This document shows positions 7,894 through 13,432 of a stretch of DNA of 13,432 bases, piece after piece (position 1 is the stretch's first letter; each line of letters begins with the position of its first letter). This DNA comes from Paracoccaceae bacterium. Lineage in GTDB: Bacteria; Pseudomonadota; Alphaproteobacteria; Rhodobacterales; Rhodobacteraceae. The stretch lies in assembly GCA_026997055.1 (NCBI GenBank), contig JALWJU010000401.1:1-13432 (forward strand), written 5' to 3'. The notes under the pieces were generated by a model that saw nothing but the letters and a program-made list of their open reading frames with translations, did no database searches and was not told where the DNA came from. Made by a program: the position numbers and the translations under genes.

Positions 7894-8287
7894 GAGTGAT
7901 GATTGCTTTTCTGCATTTGTTCGCGCACGGGCTCCCTGACCGTGGCGCTGGGCTCAGATTAAGGAAGTCTTGGGCGAATTCAAATGCAAACTGTGAAATA
8001 GGTCTGCAAAACTTACATATTGCTGAAAAAATGATCGCCTCGACGGCGAGTTAACGCTAACAGATCCGCCCCGGCCCGGATTGCGGGCGTGGGATGTATG
8101 GCATCGTATGCAAGCGAATCGCCCGACCGGCCCGAGCGGCCCGGACCGGCAAGACAGGCAGGAGCGGCAGGATCGCACTGCGCAGGCCCGGCGCCGCGCC
8201 GTTGTGGCCGGGAACGTCCGTGTGCCGTTCGCCCCGGCGCCCTGTCCCATGCGCCCCGTCCTGCTCGCCGATATCCTGAAATCCGGC
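7894..8287. other. Non-coding stretch upstream of dctP
   Basis: No convincing gene lies here; the open frames look like random translation of GC-rich DNA. The part nearest dctP (about 7955-8065) is clearly AT-richer than the rest of the window and probably holds the dctP promoter. It contains two TGCAAA boxes (7985-7990 and 8005-8010) exactly 20 bp apart, an A-run near 8025-8031, and the near-palindrome at 8050-8061. No -35/-10 pair stands out. The part from about 8070 to 8287 is very GC-rich, with small imperfect inverted repeats such as GCCCG/CGGGC (8074-8088). None has a T-run, so no clear terminator for the tRNA transcript was found. Confidence 0.5.
8050..8061. promoter_or_regulatory. Possible LacI-type operator upstream of dctP
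   Basis: GTTAACGCTAAC is palindromic in 5 of 6 base pairs around a central CG, the usual shape of LacI-family operators. It lies in the AT-rich region 173 bp upstream of the dctP start. No regulator gene is in the window, so the role is a guess. Confidence 0.3.
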
Positions 8288-8382
8288 CCGGAAGTGGTGC
8301 CGCTGATAGGACTTGAACCTACGACCCCATCATTACGAATGACGTGCTCTACCAGCTGAGCTACAGCGGCCGACACTTCCGG
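8288..8382 (-). repeat. 9-bp inverted repeat bracketing tRNA-Thr
   Basis: CCGGAAGTG (minus strand, 8382-8374) sits 3 nt before the tRNA 5' end. Its perfect complement CACTTCCGG (8296-8288) begins inside the encoded CCA. In the precursor these could form an extra stem below the acceptor stem with a 3-base bulge. Confidence 0.6.
8295..8370 (-). tRNA. tRNA-Thr (anticodon CGT)
   Basis: A complete 76-base cloverleaf reads on the minus strand. The acceptor stem is GCCGCTG/CAGCGGC with discriminator A and an encoded CCA (8297-8295). The D arm is GCTC/GAGC. The anticodon stem is CGTCA/TGATG with one G-U pair, and the 7-base loop TTCGTAA has anticodon CGT at 8337-8335. The T arm is GTAGG/CCTAT with loop TTCAAGT. 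CGU decodes the threonine codon ACG, a common codon in GC-rich genomes. It lies 51 bp after hemY on the same strand and could be read from that operon or from its own promoter. Confidence 0.97.
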
Positions 8383-8421
8383 TGGCTGGTCTTTAGCATC
8401 GCTCGGGGGCGCTGTGTAGTC

Positions 8422-9945
8422 CTATTTTTCGCCCGCCGAAGCTTCGGCAGGGTTGTCGGCGGGAGCTTTTTCCGGCGCTTCGGCTTCGATGATCAGCGCC
8501 TTTTCCTCCTGGCTCTCCTGCGCCTCTTTCTCTTCTTTCTCTTCGGGGAGGGGGGTGCCTTCGTCCTTCGTGCCGGCAACGATCAGCGGCAGCATGTCGG
8601 CGCTGCCGGGCAGGGCGACTTCGCCCGCTTCGGGCTCCTTCCAGCTGAGCGTGTCAAACGAGCCGCAATGCTCACAGACCGGGACCCAGTGGGCATGGGC
8701 GTGGTTGCAGTTTTCGCAGATCCATTGCGGGCCGCGCGGGGCGGTGACGGCGCGCGCAAGCCAGGCGCGCACCACCGAATCCTCGGCCCCCTCGCCGCGC
8801 TCGATCGCCGCCATCAGGGTCAGGGCTCGCTGGCTGGGGCGCTCTTCGGCGAGGTCGCCCATGGCCTTGCGCGCGGCGGCGAAATCGCCGGCGGCGATGT
8901 GCAGCTCGGCCAGCAGCATCCGGGTCTCGGGGGACTCGGGCTGGTGCCGGGTGAGGGCGCGGAAGCGCTTGAGCCGCGCTTCGGGGCTCTCGTCGGGGAC
9001 AATCGCGGCAAAGGCGGCGGCAAGCTCCGGGTGGGGCTGGGCCTGCCAGGCCTTGACGATCACCCGGGCGGCGTATTTCGGCTTGCCGTCCTCGATATAG
9101 GAGCGGGCGGTGAGCACCGCGGCGGGCACCAGGTCGGGCGAGAGGCGGTTGGCCTCGATCGCCGCTTCGCGCGCCTCGATGCTCTTGCCCTCGGCAATCA
9201 CGTCGCGCGCCTGGCTCAGCGCCAGCACCGCGTCGCGGCGGCGATAGACATCGCGCGGCAGGGCGCCGTATCTGAGCTTGGCGTTCAGGGTCTTGCGCGC
9301 ACCCTCCCAGTCGCCCTTTTCGGCCTGCAGGCGCAGGAGTGTGTCCTGCACCTCGCCGTGGCGGGGCTTCAGCGCAAAGGCCTTTTCGGCAAGCTTCATC
9401 GCCGTATCGGTATCGCCTTCGGCGAGCTTCTGGCGCATCAGGCCGCGCACCCCGACAAAGCGCGTGCGCTCGTCGGCCAGCAGGCGCTTGTACATGGTCA
9501 GCGCCTGGCGCTTGTCGCCCGACGCCTCGGCGGCCTGGGCGGCGAGCAGGCTGGTCAGCTCGGGGCGGTTCAGGTATTTCTCCGCCTTCGCGGCCCGGGC
9601 CGCGGCCAGCCGCGGCTCGCCCTCGGCCAGCGCCATCATCCCCTCGGCCAGCGCGTCATAGCCCTTGCGCTCGCGCCGGCGGTCGAACCAGCGCGAAATC
9701 GCGGTCTCGTCGCCATTGAGAAAGTGATAGATCGCCACCAGCAGGCCGGCGAGTTTCAGCCCCAGCCAGACCGCGAGGACCAGCGCGATCAGCGCCAGCG
9801 CGGCCTGCAGCGGGCCGAGATTGAACTCGGTGGCGCCAAGGGCGATGCGCACCCCGCCCTCGGTCTCCATCAGCGCCCCGGCGCCAAGGGTCAGAAGCGC
9901 GATTGCGGCGACGAAAAGGACGATCTTGAGGAGCGACCAGAGCAT
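8422..9945 (-). CDS. hemY: HemY-like membrane protein with helical repeats and C-terminal zinc ribbon
   Basis: Inner-membrane protein of the HemY family (the proteobacterial hemY next to hemD, not protoporphyrinogen oxidase). It is linked to late heme synthesis, but its exact role is not settled. It has 507 residues. There are two membrane segments at about 4-24 and 47-71, then the HemY N-terminal region. A long alpha-helical body with TPR-like repeats spans about 95-400. A CxxC-x10-CxxC zinc ribbon follows, with cysteines 410, 413, 424 and 427. An acidic tail rich in Glu, Ala and Pro runs from about 440. E. coli HemY is about 400 residues, so the ribbon and tail are extra. The ATG at 9945 has AAGGA before it, and that site overlaps the stop of the preceding gene. 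The frame also stays open to 9978, which would overlap that gene and is not preferred. Confidence 0.87.
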   Translation of the reverse strand: MLWSLLKIVLFVAAIALLTLGAGALMETEGGVRIALGATEFNLGPLQAALALIALVLAVWLGLKLAGLLVAIYHFLNGDETAISRWFDRRRERKGYDALAEGMMALAEGEPRLAAARAAKAEKYLNRPELTSLLAAQAAEASGDKRQALTMYKRLLADERTRFVGVRGLMRQKLAEGDTDTAMKLAEKAFALKPRHGEVQDTLLRLQAEKGDWEGARKTLNAKLRYGALPRDVYRRRDAVLALSQARDVIAEGKSIEAREAAIEANRLSPDLVPAAVLTARSYIEDGKPKYAARVIVKAWQAQPHPELAAAFAAIVPDESPEARLKRFRALTRHQPESPETRMLLAELHIAAGDFAAARKAMGDLAEERPSQRALTLMAAIERGEGAEDSVVRAWLARAVTAPRGPQWICENCNHAHAHWVPVCEHCGSFDTLSWKEPEAGEVALPGSADMLPLIVAGTKDEGTPLPEEKEEKEAQESQEEKALIIEAEAPEKAPADNPAEASAGEK

Positions 9946-9955
9946 GTTGTGTCCT

Positions 9956-11062
9956 TTACTGCGTGTCGAGGCCGGCACTCATGGCCTCGGCGGCGGCCAG
10001 GGCCTGCTGGCGGCGCTCGGCCTGGGCCAGCCAGGGGGCCATCTTGCGCCGCCCGGCTTCGGGCAGGGCGGCGATTTCGGCAAGCACGGCGAGGAGGTCG
10101 CCGGCCTTCAGCGCCGCTTCGGCGCGCGAGAGCACCGCGTCGGGGTCGTCGCCCTCCTTCGGCTCGAGGCTGCGGGTGCCGAGCTGGCTGCGCAGGAAGC
10201 CTTCGAAACGGCCGATCCGGCCGGCCTCCACAAGCTCGGCAACCGACGCCGAAAGCGCCGCGCGGGCGGCATCGGGAAAGGCGCTCTGCAAATCGTTCAG
10301 GGTAGGAATGCCCGTCTCGGCGGCCGCTGCCAGCGCCTCGGGCGGGGTCCGGCCGGTCAGGTCGGCGAGCCGGGCCAGGGCCTCGGCAAAGGGCTGGCCG
10401 CTCTCCAGCGCGGCGGCGAGGCGGGCGCGTGCGGCACGCAGGGCGGCTTCGCGGGCAGCTTGCTCGGCGCTGCGGCTGTCGGCGGCGGCGGCTTCCTCTG
10501 CCGCGCGTATGCGGGCAAGCTCGCCGTCCAGCATCTCGCGCATGGCCGTAAGCTCGCGCTCATAGGCGCGCGCGGCGGCCTCGGCGGCCTCGCTGCCGGA
10601 GCCGCGCGGGAGCTTTTCGAGAGCGCGCAGGCGGGCGTCGATGGCTTCGAGCGCCTCGCTCTGACCGGCAATGCGGGCTTCGGCCGCGTCAAGGCCCGCG
10701 CGACTCTCGCGCAACTCGGCGCGCAGATCGGCAAGGCCGGTATCGGCCTCGAGCGCGTTCACGCGTGCGCCAAGCTCGGCGAGCGCGGCCTTCTGCGCCT
10801 CGAGGGTGGCGGCCAGCGGGTCCGGCTCCGGCTTCACCCCCGGAAAGGGCCAGCCTTCGGGGAAGACGGTGCGCGCGGCGGCAAAGCCGAGCATGGCAGA
10901 GAGCGCGCCTGCGAGCAGCAGGCCGGCGACGGGCAGAGTCCTGCCGCGCGTGGGGTTTTCCGGGTGAGGGCTCTCTTCGGTCACCGCCTCATCGGCCTGG
11001 GTCTCATCGACCCGTTTTTCTTCGGAATCCGGCTCCCGATCCTGCGGGGAATCTTCCGCCAC
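9956..11062 (-). CDS. Mic60/mitofilin-like membrane protein (COG4223 type)
   Basis: Alphaproteobacterial relative of mitochondrial Mic60, which shapes and anchors inner-membrane folds. In bacteria it is thought to act on intracytoplasmic membranes or envelope contacts. The layout matches: a charged N-terminus (about 1-40), one membrane anchor (about 42-64), a long Ala/Glu/Arg-rich coiled coil (about 85-235), and a C-terminal mitofilin-like segment (about 290-360, with GDDPDAVLSRAEAALKAGDL and a conserved-looking APWLAQAERR). The start is taken as GTG at 11062 because AGAGG lies 7 nt before it. An ATG at 11077 in the same frame lacks a well-placed ribosome site and would add five residues. The frame remains open further upstream, but there it is only the alternate frame of hemD. 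Its place between hemD and hemY is typical for the family. Confidence 0.85.
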   Translation of the reverse strand: MAEDSPQDREPDSEEKRVDETQADEAVTEESPHPENPTRGRTLPVAGLLLAGALSAMLGFAAARTVFPEGWPFPGVKPEPDPLAATLEAQKAALAELGARVNALEADTGLADLRAELRESRAGLDAAEARIAGQSEALEAIDARLRALEKLPRGSGSEAAEAAARAYERELTAMREMLDGELARIRAAEEAAAADSRSAEQAAREAALRAARARLAAALESGQPFAEALARLADLTGRTPPEALAAAAETGIPTLNDLQSAFPDAARAALSASVAELVEAGRIGRFEGFLRSQLGTRSLEPKEGDDPDAVLSRAEAALKAGDLLAVLAEIAALPEAGRRKMAPWLAQAERRQQALAAAEAMSAGLDTQ

Positions 11063-11115
11063 GTCTTTACCTCTCATACCTTGCGCACGAACCTTATCGC
11101 GCCCCCGCCAGTGCC

Positions 11116-11823
11116 TCAAGCGCAACGCTGCCGCAGGGCGGCGAGGATCCGCCGCTGCATTTCGTCGCCCACGGGGCGGGTGCAGACTTCGCTCTCTCCC
11201 CCGACCGCCTGCCGCCAAGCGCGGGCCACGGCGGGGCTCAGGGCGATGGTGCGAAGCCCCCGTCCGGGGCGGGCCATCGCGCCCCCGACAAGCGCCGCCG
11301 AGCGCGGCGAGTAAAGGGGAAGGATCGCCCGGTGCTCCCCTTGCAGGGCGGCCAGCATCTCGGGGCTCAGGGCAAGCGCGCGCTGGTCGTAGATGACAGT
11401 CTCTGTCGCCGGGATGCCTGCTGCGGCGAGCTTGCCGGCGATGTCGCCGCGGGCATGGCGGCCGCGCAGCCACAGGAGCGCGCCTTGCGGGGGATGGGCG
11501 GTGAGGTGGTCAAGCAGGGCGGCACTGTCGGGCGCCTGGTGCAGGACCTCTCCGCCGGTCGCATGCACCGCTCCGGCCGTGCGCGCTCCCACCACATAGG
11601 CGCCGCGTCCGTGCAGGCCGCCAGCAAAGCGGACCCCATTGGCCGAGGTGAAGATCAGCGCGGCGGCACCGGAAAGGTCAGGCGCTGGGCCCGTGGCGAC
11701 GATCTCCATCGCCGGAGACAGGATTGCCCGCACCGGCGCGCCCAGCGCCGCCTCCAGCGCAGCGCGCAGCCGCTCGGAAGCGGCGCGCGGGCGGGTCAGC
11801 AGCAGGAGTGGGGGCTCGGGCAT
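11116..11823 (-). CDS. hemD: Uroporphyrinogen-III synthase
   Basis: Cytoplasmic enzyme that closes hydroxymethylbilane, with inversion of ring D, to form uroporphyrinogen III, the branch point to heme, siroheme and cobalamin. The 235 residues fit the family. Weakly conserved family features are visible: LTRP near the start (9-12), IFTSANGV (57-64) in the first domain, and YSPRSAA (171-177) in the second. The enzyme family is very divergent, so position before the Mic60-like gene and hemY adds support. The ATG at 11823 has no good Shine-Dalgarno sequence. Upstream is a short divergent gap shared with tsaD. The frame stays open far upstream, antisense to tsaD, but that part is not coding. hemC is not adjacent in this window. 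Confidence 0.88.
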   Translation of the reverse strand: MPEPPLLLLTRPRAASERLRAALEAALGAPVRAILSPAMEIVATGPAPDLSGAAALIFTSANGVRFAGGLHGRGAYVVGARTAGAVHATGGEVLHQAPDSAALLDHLTAHPPQGALLWLRGRHARGDIAGKLAAAGIPATETVIYDQRALALSPEMLAALQGEHRAILPLYSPRSAALVGGAMARPGRGLRTIALSPAVARAWRQAVGGESEVCTRPVGDEMQRRILAALRQRCA

Positions 11824-11907
11824 GTCTGTCGTCGGGATTGTGTGGATCGCGCCACGGTGATACCCCGCAGGCATGGCAGGATGCAATGACAGGGCAGAAC
11901 GAGGCAG
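11824..11907. promoter_or_regulatory. Divergent promoter region between hemD and tsaD
   Basis: These 84 bases separate the two divergent starts and must serve both operons unless tsaD or hemD is read from further away. For hemD, a plausible pair on the minus strand is TTGCAT (11886-11881) and TATCAC (11862-11857) with an 18-bp spacer. The match is moderate. For tsaD no clear promoter was found, and its ribosome site is the short GAGG just before the ATG. Confidence 0.4.
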
Positions 11908-13005
11908 ATGACCGGCACGCTGACCATACTCGGGCTCGAAAGCAGCTGCGACGATACCGCCGCCGCCGTGGTGCGCATACCGGCGAGCGGACGTGCCGAA
12001 ATCCTCGCCAGCATCGTCGCCGGGCAGACGGAGCTGCACGCGGCCTTTGGCGGGGTGGTGCCCGAGATTGCCGCCCGCGCCCATGTGGAAAAGCTCGACC
12101 TCTGCGCCGAACAGGCGCTGGCGCAGGCCCGGCTCGGGCTTGACGGCCTGGACGCGATTGCCGTCACCGCCGGGCCGGGGCTGATCGGCGGGGTGCTGGC
12201 CGGGGTGATGTTTGCCAAGGGACTTGCCGCCGGGGCCGGCCTGCCGCTGGTCGGCGTCAACCACCTCGCCGGCCACGCGCTGACCCCGCGCCTGACCGAT
12301 GGCGCGGCCTTTCCCTACCTGATGCTGCTGGTCTCGGGCGGGCATTGCCAGTTCCTGATCGCCAAAGGGGCCGAGGACTTCACCCGCCTGGGCGGCACGA
12401 TCGACGATGCGCCGGGCGAGGCATTCGACAAGGCCGCGCGGCTGATGGGGCTTCCACAGCCCGGTGGCCCTGCGGTGGAGGCCTGCGCGCGCACGGGCGA
12501 TCCGGCCCGCTTCCGCCTGCCCCGCCCGCTTCTCGACCGTCCCGGCTGCGACATGTCCTTTTCCGGGCTGAAGACCGCGCTCCTGCGCACGCGCGACAAG
12601 CTGGTGGCCGCGCATGGCGGCTTGCGCGAGGGCGACCGCGCCGACCTTGCGGCCAGCTTTCAGGCGGCAATCGCCGATGTGCTGGCCGAAAAATCCCGCC
12701 GCGCGCTGGCCGAATACCTGGCTCTGGAGCCGACCCGCCCGACCTTTGCCGTGGCCGGGGGCGTGGCGGCGAATCAGTCTCTAAGGGCTGCTTTAGAGAC
12801 TGTTTCGGCCGAGGCGGGTGTCAGCTTCCTCGCCCCGTCGCAGGCGCTTTGCACCGACAATGCGGCGATGATCGCCTTTGCCGGAGCGGAGCGGATGCGC
12901 GCGGGCGGGCAGGATGACATGCGCCTCGCAGCCCGCCCCCGCTGGCCGCTTGATCAGCGCGCTCCGGCGATGCTTGGATCCGGCAGGAAGGGGGCAAAGG
13001 CATGA
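11908..13005 (+). CDS. tsaD: tRNA N6-adenosine threonylcarbamoyltransferase TsaD
   Basis: Catalytic subunit that transfers the threonylcarbamoyl group from threonylcarbamoyl-AMP to A37 of tRNAs reading ANN codons (t6A), working with TsaB and TsaE in the cytoplasm. The 365 residues show the ASKHA-type fold motifs: ILGLESSCDDTAAAVV (7-22), the metal-binding histidines 119 and 123 in VNHLAGH, SGGHCQF (143-149), the VAGGVAAN turn (282-289), and CTDNAAMIA with Asp317 near the end. All expected key residues are present. GAGG lies close before the ATG. The stop overlaps the gpsA start as ATGA. The nearby tRNA-Thr is itself the type of ANN-decoding tRNA that this enzyme acts on. An unusual codon patch with an inverted repeat lies at 12775-12802. 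Confidence 0.97.
   Translation: MTGTLTILGLESSCDDTAAAVVRIPASGRAEILASIVAGQTELHAAFGGVVPEIAARAHVEKLDLCAEQALAQARLGLDGLDAIAVTAGPGLIGGVLAGVMFAKGLAAGAGLPLVGVNHLAGHALTPRLTDGAAFPYLMLLVSGGHCQFLIAKGAEDFTRLGGTIDDAPGEAFDKAARLMGLPQPGGPAVEACARTGDPARFRLPRPLLDRPGCDMSFSGLKTALLRTRDKLVAAHGGLREGDRADLAASFQAAIADVLAEKSRRALAEYLALEPTRPTFAVAGGVAANQSLRAALETVSAEAGVSFLAPSQALCTDNAAMIAFAGAERMRAGGQDDMRLAARPRWPLDQRAPAMLGSGRKGAKA
12775..12802. repeat. Perfect 10-bp inverted repeat inside tsaD in AT-rich codons
   Basis: CAGTCTCTAA and TTAGAGACTG are exact complements around an 8-base spacer. The codons here (TCT, CTA, AGG, GCT, GCT, TTA, GAG, ACT, GTT) differ sharply from the GC-ending codons of the rest of the gene, although the encoded residues fit the TsaD family. 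Confidence 0.7.
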
Positions 13006-13432
13006 GCGGCGTGGCAGTGATCGGCGCCGGCGCCTTCGGCACCGCGCTGGCGGTGGCGCTGGCGCGGGGCGGGCGTGAGGTAACCCTCTGGGCGCGCAAT
13101 CCGCGCGACATGGCCGAGCGGCGCGAAAACAGCGCCCGCCTGCCCGGCATCGCCTTTCCCGACCGGCTGCGCATCACCGGTGATATGGGCGAGATCACCA
13201 CCCCGGTGGTGCTGCTGGCAACCCCGACGCAGGCGCTCGGCGGCTTCCTCGCAGCCCACGGCGGGCATCTTGATGGCAGAGCCCTCGTCACCTGCTGCAA
13301 GGGGGTGGACCTCACGAGCGGCCTCGGCCCCACCGAAATCACCGCCCGCGCCTGCCCCGCCGCGCGGGTCGCGGCGCTGTCGGGCCCGGGCTTTGCCATC
13401 GACATCGCTCGCGGCCTGCCTACGGCGCTGAC
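13002..13432 (+). CDS. gpsA: NAD(P)-dependent glycerol-3-phosphate dehydrogenase, N-terminal part (runs off right edge)
   Basis: Cytoplasmic enzyme that reduces dihydroxyacetone phosphate to sn-glycerol 3-phosphate, the backbone for membrane phospholipids. The visible 143 codons cover the Rossmann domain. The nucleotide-binding GAGAFGTALA is at 8-17, then TLWAR (28-32), the hinge-side CCKGVD with Lys100, and LSGPGFAIDIARGLPTA (126-142). Most relatives have SGPSFA at the last motif; here Ser is Gly, which is a variation rather than damage. The ATG overlaps the tsaD stop by 4 bp, so the two are co-translated. The C-terminal substrate domain lies beyond the window. Confidence 0.95.
   Translation, partial: MSGVAVIGAGAFGTALAVALARGGREVTLWARNPRDMAERRENSARLPGIAFPDRLRITGDMGEITTPVVLLATPTQALGGFLAAHGGHLDGRALVTCCKGVDLTSGLGPTEITARACPAARVAALSGPGFAIDIARGLPTAL

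Noticed and set aside
8095..8230. GC-rich short repeats downstream of the tRNA
   Set aside because: Imperfect CCGG/CCCG-type repeats are expected at this base composition; no regular unit, spacing or T-run that would indicate a repeat array or terminator.
7954..8376. Minus-strand 140-codon frame starting MSAAVAQLVEHVIRNDGV
   Set aside because: Its N-terminal part is the translated tRNA-Thr gene, a well-known artefact, and the rest is low-information GC-rich sequence.
8435..8448. Palindrome GCCGAAGCTTCGGC near the end of hemY as a terminator
   Set aside because: It lies inside the coding region, and on the minus strand it is followed by As rather than Ts.
8344..10305. Plus-strand frame of 653 codons opposite hemY
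   Set aside because: Antisense of hemY and the Mic60-like gene; hemY itself has membrane segments, zinc ribbon and a good ribosome site.
11078..11473. Upstream extension of the Mic60-like frame
   Set aside because: This part overlaps hemD in another frame and is Arg/Pro-rich noise; the charged N-terminus and membrane anchor begin after 11062.
11824..12615. N-terminal extension of the hemD frame antisense to tsaD
   Set aside because: The extension would lie wholly opposite the highly conserved tsaD; real HemD similarity starts at the ATG at 11823.

Overview
The window looks like chromosomal DNA of a high-GC alphaproteobacterium, most probably of the Rhodobacteraceae/Roseobacter group. The reasons are strongly GC-biased codon use, a hemD - Mic60-like - hemY cluster divergent from tsaD-gpsA, and a TRAP solute receptor resembling Rhodobacter sphaeroides TakP. 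No mobile element, CRISPR array or phage gene is visible.

Region 1 (1-2717, minus strand) is the promoter-proximal part of a peptide/nickel-type ABC importer operon: a Tat-exported family 5 solute-binding protein, a DppB-like permease, and the first 56 codons of a DppC-like permease that runs off the left edge. The ATPase genes would lie beyond that edge. The 270-bp leader (2718-2987) holds three direct repeats of GGTCTGGC, a hairpin plus T-run facing the plus strand, and a GC-rich hairpin ending the next operon.

Region 2 (2988-7877, minus strand) is a complete tripartite TRAP transporter in the order dctP - dctQ - dctM. The receptor keeps the residues expected for 2-oxo/2-hydroxy acid binding. 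A strong terminator-like hairpin lies between dctP and dctQ, which would allow much more receptor than membrane subunit. The large permease is unusual: about 550 residues of TRAP permease are followed by about 325 residues of charged, helical, soluble sequence. Upstream of dctP is a 417-bp non-coding stretch with an AT-rich part and a LacI-like palindrome.

Region 3 (8288-11823, minus strand) holds tRNA-Thr(CGT), bracketed by a 9-bp inverted repeat, and the cluster hemD - Mic60-like gene - hemY. HemD makes uroporphyrinogen III. The Mic60-like protein is the bacterial relative of the mitochondrial crista organiser. HemY here has two membrane segments, a repeat-rich body, a four-cysteine zinc ribbon and an acidic tail.

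Region 4 (11908-13432, plus strand) is tsaD, for the tRNA t6A modification, overlapping by 4 bp with the start of gpsA (glycerol-3-phosphate dehydrogenase), which runs off the right edge. A short patch in tsaD has AT-rich, apparently rare codons and forms a perfect 10-bp stem.

Most genes are ordinary. The items most worth a second look are the extended TRAP large permease, the HemY zinc ribbon together with its Mic60 neighbour, and the small sequence structures listed in the findings.
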